Assembly (NCBI GenBank): GCA_031262405.1
Contig: JAISHS010000008.1
Span: forward strand, 1-64,000
Length of the DNA stretch: 64,000 bases
Source of the DNA: Oscillospiraceae bacterium
Lineage (GTDB): Bacteria > Bacillota > Clostridia > Oscillospirales > Oscillospiraceae
Direction: 5' to 3'
The notes under the pieces are model-generated. The model was given only the letters and a program-made list of their open reading frames with translations. It did no database searches and had not been told where the DNA came from. Position 1 is the first letter of the stretch; each line of letters begins with the position of its first letter. The position numbers were made by a program, and so were the translations under genes. Shown here piece by piece: positions 17,236 through 23,878 of this stretch.

Positions 17236-17805
17236 TCAGCAAAACTGAATAGTTCCGCCGTCCATAGATTTTATCTTCGCCAGCGACTCAATACGGAGTC
17301 CCTGTGCCCTAAGCCTCTCGCCGCCCGGCTGAAAGGCCTTTTCTATGACAATGCCCGCCCCGGCAAGCTGCGCGCCGGACTGCCTCGCCACCGAAACGAG
17401 CCCCGACAGCGCGGAGCCGTTTGCCAGAAAATCGTCTATTATGAGAACCCTGTCGCCGCCGGTTAAAAAACGCTTGGATACGATAATAGTCGAGACGTTT
17501 CCGTGGGTAAAGCTCTCCACCGTGGCGGAATAGACCTCACCGGCGATGTTTTTGGTCTTGCTTTTTTTCGCAAAAATAACGGGACAGCCGAAAGCCTGCG
17601 CAGTAATGCAAGCTATACCTATCCCGGAAGCCTCTATCGTGAGTATTTTATTAATGCCGTCTTCTCTGAAAAGCCGATAAAACTCCTTGGCAATTTCGCC
17701 GAAGAGCGCAACGTCCATCTGGTGGTTGAGAAAGCTGTCCACTTTAAGCACCCCGCCGGGTGCGACGATACCGTCGCGGCAGATGCGCTCCTCCAGAAGA
17801 ACCAA
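17236..17805 (-). CDS. xpt: Xanthine phosphoribosyltransferase
   Basis: A 189-residue purine salvage enzyme that joins xanthine to PRPP to form XMP. The PRPP-binding signature VLIIDDFLANGSALSG (residues near 120) and the N-terminal LLEERICRDG, DSFLNHQMD motifs are typical of Xpt. The start is TTG 17805, preceded by GAGGAGG; the family N-terminus fits this start. The gene is preceded by a terminator-like leader hairpin and followed by a nucleoside-binding lipoprotein gene, so the two form a purine salvage and uptake unit. Confidence 0.93.
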   Translation of the reverse strand: MVLLEERICRDGIVAPGGVLKVDSFLNHQMDVALFGEIAKEFYRLFREDGINKILTIEASGIGIACITAQAFGCPVIFAKKSKTKNIAGEVYSATVESFTHGNVSTIIVSKRFLTGGDRVLIIDDFLANGSALSGLVSVARQSGAQLAGAGIVIEKAFQPGGERLRAQGLRIESLAKIKSMDGGTIQFC

Positions 17806-17831
17806 GCCCCCTCACCTCCTCAACGCCTCAA

Positions 17832-17864
17832 AAAGTAGCAGTAACCGCGAAGACGGCGGTTACT
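17832..17864 (-). terminator. Leader terminator upstream of xpt
   Basis: On the minus strand AGTAACCGC (17856-17864) pairs with GCGGTTACT (17840-17848), followed by GCTACTTTTTG. It lies 26 bp before the xpt start, so transcription attenuation is possible. An upstream GTCTAT/ATAGAC repeat is at 17881-17906. No purine riboswitch core is visible. It could instead end the upstream gene at 18047. Confidence 0.55.
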
Positions 17865-18046
17865 AGCTCCATTAAGCACAGTCTATACTAAATTTCGACA
17901 ATAGACAAGTCATAATTGTGATGAAAAATATGATGAAATTCATCAATTCATTAACAATTTCGTCAAATGTTATGTCACCTGTTTTTTTGAAGCTTTTGTG
18001 CCCTGTGATAGGGCTTTATACCAATCACAATACAAAGGCAACATCG

Positions 18047-18835
18047 TCATTTCGGGCTTGCCGGCGGTCCCTCATGCTCAACAAATGACGGTTCGATTTC
18101 CGGGCTAACCCATCCAATTCGATTCCCATATTGAAAATCACCTGTCAGATATAATAAGCACGAACCGCTTGAATCTTCTATTGATAAGGAGCACCGAGCG
18201 AGTATGGTATTTGATAATGAGTATTGTTGAAGTGAATCATACACCTGCATCAGATCATTCATTCCGATTGGAGCTGCGTCAGAACGGTTGAATACTATCT
18301 CAACATTCTTACCAGAGAGTCCTTCTGAATCTGTAAACTCTATTTTATTAAGCGACAATAAACTTGACTGAATAATATCGCTAATATCAGAAGTCATTTG
18401 CTCCATATTTGCATTGCCATTTTCATTGCTTACACTGGCGTATTGCTCGAAATCTTCAACCGGCGTTGAAACGTCCGACTGCCAAACGTCATAAATGAGT
18501 TTGCCTGTTATATCGTATATATTTATCTGTATACTATCAATATTTCCGATAATATCTTCGCCGTGAACAGCTTGATATATCAGTTGTATAGCTTTTACAT
18601 CCTCTAGCGAACATCTATCAGCGTTTATAGATTGAAGACTTACCGAAAGTTGTTTTTCGTTTACCTCAATTGATTCATAATTAACATTATTTTCATACAA
18701 AAATAAATTGAGCTCCTGTTCGATTTCTGCTGCCGAAGCAGGTAAAGAAAACAAAGTATGCATACAAAGGATGACTGTGAGAGCTAAAATACAGATACCA
18801 ACGCCGCATATAACTGATTTTCTTGACTTTAACAT
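18047..18835 (-). CDS. Exported or membrane-anchored protein of unknown function
   Basis: A 262-residue protein with a basic N-terminus and one hydrophobic segment (about residues 9-36, ending LPASAAE), which is probably a signal peptide. The rest is polar with a long Asn/Gln/Ser-rich middle part and alternating strands; I do not recognise a domain. The DNA is clearly richer in A+T than the flanking housekeeping genes. GGAGG lies just before the ATG, overlapping the end of a possible 25-residue peptide gene. It belongs to a run of four exported proteins on the minus strand. Confidence 0.7.
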   Translation of the reverse strand: MLKSRKSVICGVGICILALTVILCMHTLFSLPASAAEIEQELNLFLYENNVNYESIEVNEKQLSVSLQSINADRCSLEDVKAIQLIYQAVHGEDIIGNIDSIQINIYDITGKLIYDVWQSDVSTPVEDFEQYASVSNENGNANMEQMTSDISDIIQSSLLSLNKIEFTDSEGLSGKNVEIVFNRSDAAPIGMNDLMQVYDSLQQYSLSNTILARCSLSIEDSSGSCLLYLTGDFQYGNRIGWVSPEIEPSFVEHEGPPASPK

Positions 18836-18847
18836 ATTTGCTGCCTC

Positions 18848-18925
18848 CTAAGGCGACTCCATTATGGCTGCCGCCCCGCACAACACGGCAAGCGCAACGA
18901 TAACAATAGTTATTCTCCGCTTCAT
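18848..18925 (-). CDS. Possible 25-residue hydrophobic peptide
   Basis: The frame encodes MKRRITIVIVALAVLCGAAA followed by IMESP and a TAG stop that lies just before the GGAGG of the next gene. The Arg-rich start plus a hydrophobic run of 17 residues resembles a single-helix peptide or a truncated signal peptide. The ribosome site (AAAGGG, rather far upstream) is weak. It could also be a decayed remnant of a longer exported protein. Confidence 0.4.
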   Translation of the reverse strand: MKRRITIVIVALAVLCGAAAIMESP

Positions 18926-18989
18926 AATGATACACCAACCCTTTCGTCTTGAATATTACTTATGTGATGATATCAAATTGTAAATCACA

Positions 18990-19018
18990 GCGCGGGGGCA
19001 GCCTTGGCGCCCCCGCGC
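18990..19018 (-). terminator. Strong hairpin after the small lipoprotein gene
   Basis: A perfect 10-bp stem GCGCGGGGGC/GCCCCCGCGC with a 9-nt loop lies 29 bp after the stop at 19047. No U-tract follows, so the terminator role is inferred. Confidence 0.5.
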
Positions 19019-19046
19019 CGCCCTTAACTAGAAAGATCAAACAAGT

Positions 19047-19520
19047 CTAGTCAAGGACATTAGGATCAGATATTGCGTATTTGTCATAATCAAAGTTTGC
19101 TCTTATGTCCTCGGGTACGGATCTTCGATTGACAATAAATTTCCATTCGCCGTCGATCTTTCCAACGAAATTTATAGCACTCTCTGTATCCGTTTCTTCA
19201 TCGTCAGGCCAGCCTGTTACATACGTAATCTCGACAGAATATAGCTCAGGATTGATCTCCTCATAGTTTTCAACAGTATAGCTTTCTAATTCTTGATTGG
19301 AGGCCATACTGGCAGCTCTATATTCATCATTCATGAAATAGGCGAGTTCTCCGGATGCGGAAGCGCCTTCCGTGCGCCAGGTTTCAAGATAAGTATTCAC
19401 GCAGTCCTCAACCTCTTGCGGTACACCTTCAAACGCACTGCTAGACTTAACCCCGCAACCTACAAAAAGACTCAATACCGCCACCAACACTAAAACACAT
19501 ATCAGCGTAATCTTACGCAT
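19047..19520 (-). CDS. Small lipoprotein, possibly NTF2-like
   Basis: A 157-residue lipoprotein with signal peptide and lipobox LFVGCG (Cys near residue 22). After a short linker, the pattern of an N-terminal helix (EVEDCVNTYLETWRTE) followed by strands ending in GKIDGEWKFIVNRR suggests a small cystatin or NTF2-like fold; this is inference. ATG 19520 is chosen because the GGAAGG-type ribosome site lies right before it. It is 21 bp downstream of another small lipoprotein gene with the same overall plan. Confidence 0.7.
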   Translation of the reverse strand: MRKITLICVLVLVAVLSLFVGCGVKSSSAFEGVPQEVEDCVNTYLETWRTEGASASGELAYFMNDEYRAASMASNQELESYTVENYEEINPELYSVEITYVTGWPDDEETDTESAINFVGKIDGEWKFIVNRRSVPEDIRANFDYDKYAISDPNVLD

Positions 19521-19541
19521 AGGCCTCACCTTCCTTTTGCT

Positions 19542-20003
19542 TTATCCGGCGCCGTACATAACAATCATCCAGTCAGACTCGGCAGATTCCTTTACAAGGA
19601 AAAAACGATACATATGTTCTCCTTTGGTAAGAATGCTTCCGGGACGAACCGTAGCGATAAATCTAGTTGTAACGGAGGCGCAATCATATGGATCCCGAAA
19701 CCAATTCTGCGCGGATTCATCATCCCAGTCCGGTTTCTCGGCGTCCTCCTCGCAGCTGATTAGCTCGATAGATTTTTGCTTATGAAACGTAATTTTGTCA
19801 AGAGGATTGTCATTATATGCTCCGCCCAAGAGACTGTTCATTCCGCTAAGGTTTTTTTCACTCCAATACCCAAAGAATTTCTCAACCGTCTCCTCAGGGG
19901 TCATCCCCGGCGGATTATCAACGATTTCGGGTTTAGCGCAGGCGGTCAAAGCGAACGCAGCCACCAGCATGGTAACCGCGAGAAATATTAATAATTTTTT
20001 CAA
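19542..20003 (-). CDS. Small lipoprotein resembling DUF4829 proteins
   Basis: A 153-residue lipoprotein with lipobox ALTAC (Cys21). The mature part starts MTPEETVEKFFGYWSEKN, the helix typical of NTF2-like DUF4829 domains, and ends in strand-rich sequence (MYRFFLVKESAESDWMIVMYG). The substrate or partner is unknown. It lies between a secreted amidase-like gene and a second lipoprotein gene on the same strand, with short spacers, so the three are probably one transcript. Confidence 0.72.
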   Translation of the reverse strand: MKKLLIFLAVTMLVAAFALTACAKPEIVDNPPGMTPEETVEKFFGYWSEKNLSGMNSLLGGAYNDNPLDKITFHKQKSIELISCEEDAEKPDWDDESAQNWFRDPYDCASVTTRFIATVRPGSILTKGEHMYRFFLVKESAESDWMIVMYGAG

Positions 20004-20039
20004 TAGTGCTCCTTTGTGCTCTTACATGATTTCTGATAA

Positions 20040-21176
20040 TCAGAAGCGCAGTAAACCGTATTTCAGAGATGGATAAGAACTCGTTAATGTATCCCATCCG
20101 TTTATACTACCCGATGCCCAACTGTTGTATTTACCAGAATGTTGGGCAACTTTATAATCAGCGTACCCTAGGCTAGCTGAATACGATTCCGTATCAGTAA
20201 CATACCCCATATGTTCCCAGTCACCATCGTTAGTTTTATCATATGTAATAAAGGTTCCATTAGCTAGATTTATTGCGAAGGTGGCATGTGTTGAAGTCGT
20301 TAAAAATGTAGCTCCTTGATTGTCCCAATAATTTATAAAATTAGTTGCTACTGTCCATGTAGGTGAATACGTCCATAATCCCAATACTTTATTATGATAC
20401 CATGTCAGATTCATTGATTGACCACCAGCGTGCAGAATCTGAGAAACAAAGTTAGTACAATCATTATTCTCGAAGTCTTTATAGTTGCTATTTGCGTATG
20501 AATAATACTGCTCAGCGTACAAAGTACCCTGCCACGCAGAAAAAGATGTTGAACTCAACGAACTTAACCCTACCCCATCACTATCTATATATTGTTCAGG
20601 AGAAATAATTGCATTAGAATTACTAATCTCTAATCCGTTTGAACTTGGCAAACTTGTATATAGTTCGTCATTTGCCAACAGATCTTCAATAGAAGTGCAA
20701 TTGCTAGCAGCTTCTTCTATTTCTTCGTTCTTCTCGTCATTTTCATATATATCGAAGAACATAGACAATTGTGCATATTGCGGGTGAGTTTCCGAATACC
20801 ACGAAGCTTTCATTGGATTATAAAGATAGCTTACCATGCAGTCCATGTAATCGTGCCAATTATTCGATGATAAATCATCTAAACCATATGTTGTTTGTAA
20901 TAGTGACAATATGTTGCTGCAATTATCTTGTATTTTCTCCATGGCAGTTATAGAGTTATCAAAAGTTGGATAAAGCGATATCGAAACACCATCAATGACT
21001 AACTCTTCATCGATGTTCACATCACTTAGGTTTTCCAAAAATGCAGGAGCTTCATAATCTGGTTGAATAGCTATTTCTTCGCTTTCCCCGTCCGCCCACG
21101 CTGAGGCGCTCACTGTCATCATCAGCACTATAACACAGATAAGCGAAATAGTCCTATTTAGTTTCAAAGATTTCAT
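20040..21176 (-). CDS. Secreted amidase-like protein (Amidase_6 type)
   Basis: A 378-residue secreted protein. Residues 1-28 form a signal peptide ending ASAWA. The C-terminal half carries the amidase-like signature: YANSNYKDF then DCTNFVSQILHAGG with the candidate catalytic Cys, WEHMGYVTD with the candidate His, and KVAQHS. This domain is usual in secreted Firmicutes proteins thought to cut cell-wall peptide or similar bonds. The N-terminal 200 residues are acidic and unrecognised. Its DNA is strongly A+T-rich relative to neighbours, and AAAGGAG precedes the ATG. Confidence 0.78.
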   Translation of the reverse strand: MKSLKLNRTISLICVIVLMMTVSASAWADGESEEIAIQPDYEAPAFLENLSDVNIDEELVIDGVSISLYPTFDNSITAMEKIQDNCSNILSLLQTTYGLDDLSSNNWHDYMDCMVSYLYNPMKASWYSETHPQYAQLSMFFDIYENDEKNEEIEEAASNCTSIEDLLANDELYTSLPSSNGLEISNSNAIISPEQYIDSDGVGLSSLSSTSFSAWQGTLYAEQYYSYANSNYKDFENNDCTNFVSQILHAGGQSMNLTWYHNKVLGLWTYSPTWTVATNFINYWDNQGATFLTTSTHATFAINLANGTFITYDKTNDGDWEHMGYVTDTESYSASLGYADYKVAQHSGKYNSWASGSINGWDTLTSSYPSLKYGLLRF

Positions 21177-21414
21177 AATTTTTCTCCTTTTTGTAATATT
21201 TTGTTACACTTTTGCTACTTTCTCTCCCCACGGAGGCATATTTCAACTCGCATAGGCCTCAACCGCTCCTTTCACTTTCAAAACCAATCCGCCAGATTCC
21301 TACTTTCCCTCATAATATCACCATTTGCCTTGCATAACTACTAAATTTGGTTGCAATTTAGTTACATTTTCCGCAATTTTTGTCACAAATACTGTAACTT
21401 TTGTTTAGTAATTA

Positions 21415-21439
21415 TAAAAAGCCGCGCTTTTGCGCGGCT
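21415..21439 (-). terminator. Rho-independent terminator after noc
   Basis: AGCCGCGC (21420-21427) and GCGCGGCT (21432-21439) form a perfect stem with a 4-nt loop, followed on the minus strand by TTTTTATAATT. The gap 21177-21563 holds this terminator, hairpin repeats and an A+T-rich promoter region for the amidase-like gene, but no gene. Confidence 0.85.
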
Positions 21440-21447
21440 CCTGTGTC

Positions 21448-21558
21448 ATTCCGAGTCAAGCACGGAATAACGGGGGGATTGCGGGTCAAGCCCGCAATGA
21501 CGAAGACGGAAACCCGCAATGACGAAGACGGAAGGGGGCTGCGCCCACTTCCGTCTTC
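21448..21558. repeat. GTCAAGC-loop hairpins and a GAAGACGGAAG palindrome
   Basis: Two hairpins share the GTCAAGC loop: ATTCCG/CGGAAT at 21448-21468 and ATTGCGG/CCGCAAT at 21478-21498. AATGACGAAGACGGAA then occurs twice in tandem, and an 11-bp stem GAAGACGGAAG/CTTCCGTCTTC follows at 21524-21534 with 21548-21558. The second hairpin repeats the one at 10717-10737. Confidence 0.8.
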
Positions 21559-21563
21559 GAAAG

Positions 21564-22379
21564 TCACTTTTGTTTTGGTATACTAATCGTCAAGATCAGC
21601 TCATTTTCCGTCTCCGTCTTCTCCATTCCGGCGTCTATGCCGCCGCGCTTCATAAGCTCGAGTCCGTGAGTGAGCGTATTTATAAAAATCCGCACGTCCT
21701 TTAATATAAACAGCGTTTTTCGCCGCCCGGACGCCTCGGGCTCGGGCTTGCCTCCGGCGAGCAGCGACTCTATATACTCCTCGGCGCGCGCGACATTCAT
21801 CTGCTCCCTAACCATGACGCAACAGGCCATACGCTGCTCCTCCGCCGTGCCCAGGCGCAGAAGCGCCCTGCCGTGGCGCTCGGTCAGGCCGTTCTGACGC
21901 AGCTTGTCCAAAACGTCCATGGGCAGCCGCAGCAGCCTAAGCTTATTTGCCACAGCAGGCTGACTCTTTCCGAGCTTTTGAGCCGCCTCCTCCTGACTCA
22001 TCCCGAAAAGGCGAATGAGCTGGCTTATTCCCTCGGCTTCCTCCACAAAATCTAAATCCTTCCGCTGGATGTTCTCGATGAGCGCCAGCACGCTTGCCGC
22101 CTCCATGTCCGCGTCTATCACCATGCAGGGCACCTGAGTCAGCCCCGCCAGCTTTGACGCGCGAAGCCGCCGCTCGCCCGCCACCAGCTCAAATTTCCCC
22201 GAGCGCCGTCTTACGGTGAGCGGATTTATAACTCCATACTGGGCGATGCTGTCGGCAAGCTCTCTCAAGCTCTCCTGCGGAAACCTCTTTCGCGGTTGAA
22301 CAGGGCTTGGATAAATCTCGTCTATCGGAAGCCAGCTGAGCCCCGCGCGTATGATCTCGCGATCCCTTACCACCGGCAT
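21564..22379 (-). CDS. noc: ParB-family nucleoid occlusion protein (Noc-like)
   Basis: A 271-residue ParB/Noc-family DNA-binding CTPase. The ParB domain contains PSPVQPRKRF near residue 25 and the CTP-binding box ELVAGERRLRAS near residue 68. The DNA-binding helix-turn-helix is SQEEAAQKLGKSQPAVANKL near residue 130, followed by LTERHGRALLRL. The C-terminal dimer region (DVRIFINTLTHGLELMKRGG, then LTISIPK) resembles Noc more than Spo0J, so nucleoid occlusion during division is the better call. No parA gene is adjacent. A 20-bp perfect hairpin stands right before its ribosome site AGGAGGGG. Confidence 0.82.
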   Translation of the reverse strand: MPVVRDREIIRAGLSWLPIDEIYPSPVQPRKRFPQESLRELADSIAQYGVINPLTVRRRSGKFELVAGERRLRASKLAGLTQVPCMVIDADMEAASVLALIENIQRKDLDFVEEAEGISQLIRLFGMSQEEAAQKLGKSQPAVANKLRLLRLPMDVLDKLRQNGLTERHGRALLRLGTAEEQRMACCVMVREQMNVARAEEYIESLLAGGKPEPEASGRRKTLFILKDVRIFINTLTHGLELMKRGGIDAGMEKTETENELILTISIPKQK

Positions 22380-22396
22380 AGTAAAACCCCTCCTAA

Positions 22397-22440
22397 CAAT
22401 ATATGGTGTATGCTCTATTCAGAGCATACACCATATATTG
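22397..22440 (-). promoter_or_regulatory. Perfect 20-bp inverted repeat before noc
   Basis: The arms 22397-22416 and 22421-22440 are exactly complementary with a 4-base ATTC loop. On the minus strand the repeat ends 2 bases before the AGGAGGGG ribosome site of noc. It may be an operator or an RNA hairpin that affects noc translation. It does not resemble parS (TGTTTCACGTGAAACA). Confidence 0.8.
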
Positions 22441-22530
22441 TGCAAAAGGTGTTTGATTATAGGACAAGCTGGAAGAATAAGAGCAGCCATTTTGACGAGG
22501 AAAAGTGGGTAAAGTCGGGAAATAGGTTCC

Positions 22531-22600
22531 AGAGGACAGAGGCGAGAGGACAGAAGACAGAGGACGAAGGACGAAGGACTGGGGACGGGGGACGGGAGCT
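22531..22600. repeat. 7-bp tandem repeat, NNNGGAC class
   Basis: Ten consecutive 7-bp units: AGAGGAC, AGAGGCG, AGAGGAC, AGAAGAC, AGAGGAC, GAAGGAC, GAAGGAC, TGGGGAC, GGGGGAC, GGGAGCT. The array directly abuts the csaB stop codon (22601-22603). Similar units are at 10781-10801 in the opposite orientation. Confidence 0.88.
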
Positions 22601-23719
22601 CTAGTCCTCTAACAATTGCTTCGCGATTTCGAGATTTTGCCGCTCGGCGTCGCGAAGGCGGCTTATGACCTGTCGGTGCTCCTCGGAGAGACCGTTCTCC
22701 AGCGCGCCGGAGAGCATATCGCACAAAAGCTCCTTTGAAAGCTGACCGAGGGGCACGCAGAGGTTCTCGCCGATAGAGTCTAAAAACGCTGTTACCTTCG
22801 GGTCATAGGACACGCCGATGAGCGGCACCCCGGCACAGGCCGCGAAAATCAGACCGTGCAGCCGCATGGATACGACGGCCTTCATCTTCGAGAAGACTCC
22901 CACGGCAAGGGCCCCGTCGTCAATGATAGCGAGCTTGCTCCTGGTGGTCATCTGTGTGAGCACTTGTACCGTCGCGCCAAGGTCCTCGCTGCCGTTGAGC
23001 AGGGCAAATACGGGGGTAAACCCCTTTGAGGCTACAAAATCCGCCGCCTCGGCAAAGGCCTGCGCATGACGCGAAAATCCCTCCCACTCGCGAACGGAAA
23101 AGCAGACATATTCGCCCTCGGGATCGAGTCCCACCCGACTCATAAACTCATCAGCCTGCCCCGGCTCTATGGGGGGCAGACCCAGAACCGGATCGCAGGT
23201 AACTGTAATATTAGGCTGCGTTACGCCGAAGCGTTCTAATTCGCCCCGACTATAGTCCTCGCGCAGGGTAATCGCGTCCACACAGCCGTTTAAAACACTG
23301 CGCAGCAGCCCTGTGTCGCGCGGATCGACTATGGGACCTATGCCGCAGCCGTACATCATTACGGTGTTGCCCAGCTTTTTCGCGGAGTAGATGCTGAAAA
23401 GATAGTACCAGAGGCTCCGGCGGCTGGTCACGTTTTGAATGAGGCTGCCGCCGCCGCTGATATAGAGCTTTGTCTTTCGCATAGCGAAAAAGACTCTGAT
23501 GAAGTCAAAGTGGTGCAGGGCGCCGACTCCCAGCGACTCGCGGGCGGACGCCGGGTCCCGCGAGAGAACGGTAATCTCAAGCTCGGGGTCGATGGTGCGC
23601 AGCTCGCCGACTATGGACTCTAAAATCGCGTTGTCACCGGCGTTGCCGAAGCCGTAAGCGCCACAAATCAAGACGCCTTGCCGCTCGGGTTTTGTTTTTT
23701 TGTTACGGCTGTGCGGCAC
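22601..23719 (-). CDS. csaB: Polysaccharide pyruvyl transferase CsaB
   Basis: A 372-residue enzyme that adds ketal-linked pyruvate from phosphoenolpyruvate to secondary cell-wall polysaccharide, creating the anchor for SLH-domain surface proteins. The family N-terminus VLICGAYGFGNAGDNAILE (about residue 16), LYISGGGSLIQNVTSRRS and MYGCGIGPI are present, and the C-terminal half has VSMRLHGLIFAACAGVP. GTG 23719 follows GGAGGTGA. Its presence predicts SLH-anchored proteins or an S-layer elsewhere in the genome. It is divergent from a glycosyltransferase gene. Confidence 0.92.
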   Translation of the reverse strand: MPHSRNKKTKPERQGVLICGAYGFGNAGDNAILESIVGELRTIDPELEITVLSRDPASARESLGVGALHHFDFIRVFFAMRKTKLYISGGGSLIQNVTSRRSLWYYLFSIYSAKKLGNTVMMYGCGIGPIVDPRDTGLLRSVLNGCVDAITLREDYSRGELERFGVTQPNITVTCDPVLGLPPIEPGQADEFMSRVGLDPEGEYVCFSVREWEGFSRHAQAFAEAADFVASKGFTPVFALLNGSEDLGATVQVLTQMTTRSKLAIIDDGALAVGVFSKMKAVVSMRLHGLIFAACAGVPLIGVSYDPKVTAFLDSIGENLCVPLGQLSKELLCDMLSGALENGLSEEHRQVISRLRDAERQNLEIAKQLLED

Positions 23720-23789
23720 CTAATCTCACCTCCGGCAGCCCATAATATTCTCAATGACAATACTCAATACAGAACTTCTTTTTAAGGCA

Positions 23790-23818
23790 TTGCCAAATTG
23801 TCCTAAATGCTATACAAT
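23790..23818 (+). promoter_or_regulatory. Promoter of the glycosyltransferase gene
   Basis: TTGCCA (23790-23795), a 17-bp spacer and TACAAT (23813-23818) match a vegetative promoter. It places the transcription start downstream of the in-frame codon at 23807, supporting ATG 23879 as the true start. Confidence 0.7.
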
Positions 23819-23878
23819 GGATTATACAATTCCTTTTCGGTCTGGTCAAGACAATTCGACAAAGATAGGATGATTACG

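Noticed and set aside
17865..18046. Purine riboswitch upstream of xpt
   Set aside because: The conserved core (TATA-type junction, TATGG and the CCGTAAA-like loop) is not present on the minus strand.
22397..22440. parS site
   Set aside because: The palindrome is long and unrelated to TGTTTCACGTGAAACA.
22531..22600. CRISPR array
   Set aside because: The period is 7 bp with no spacers and no cas genes in the window.
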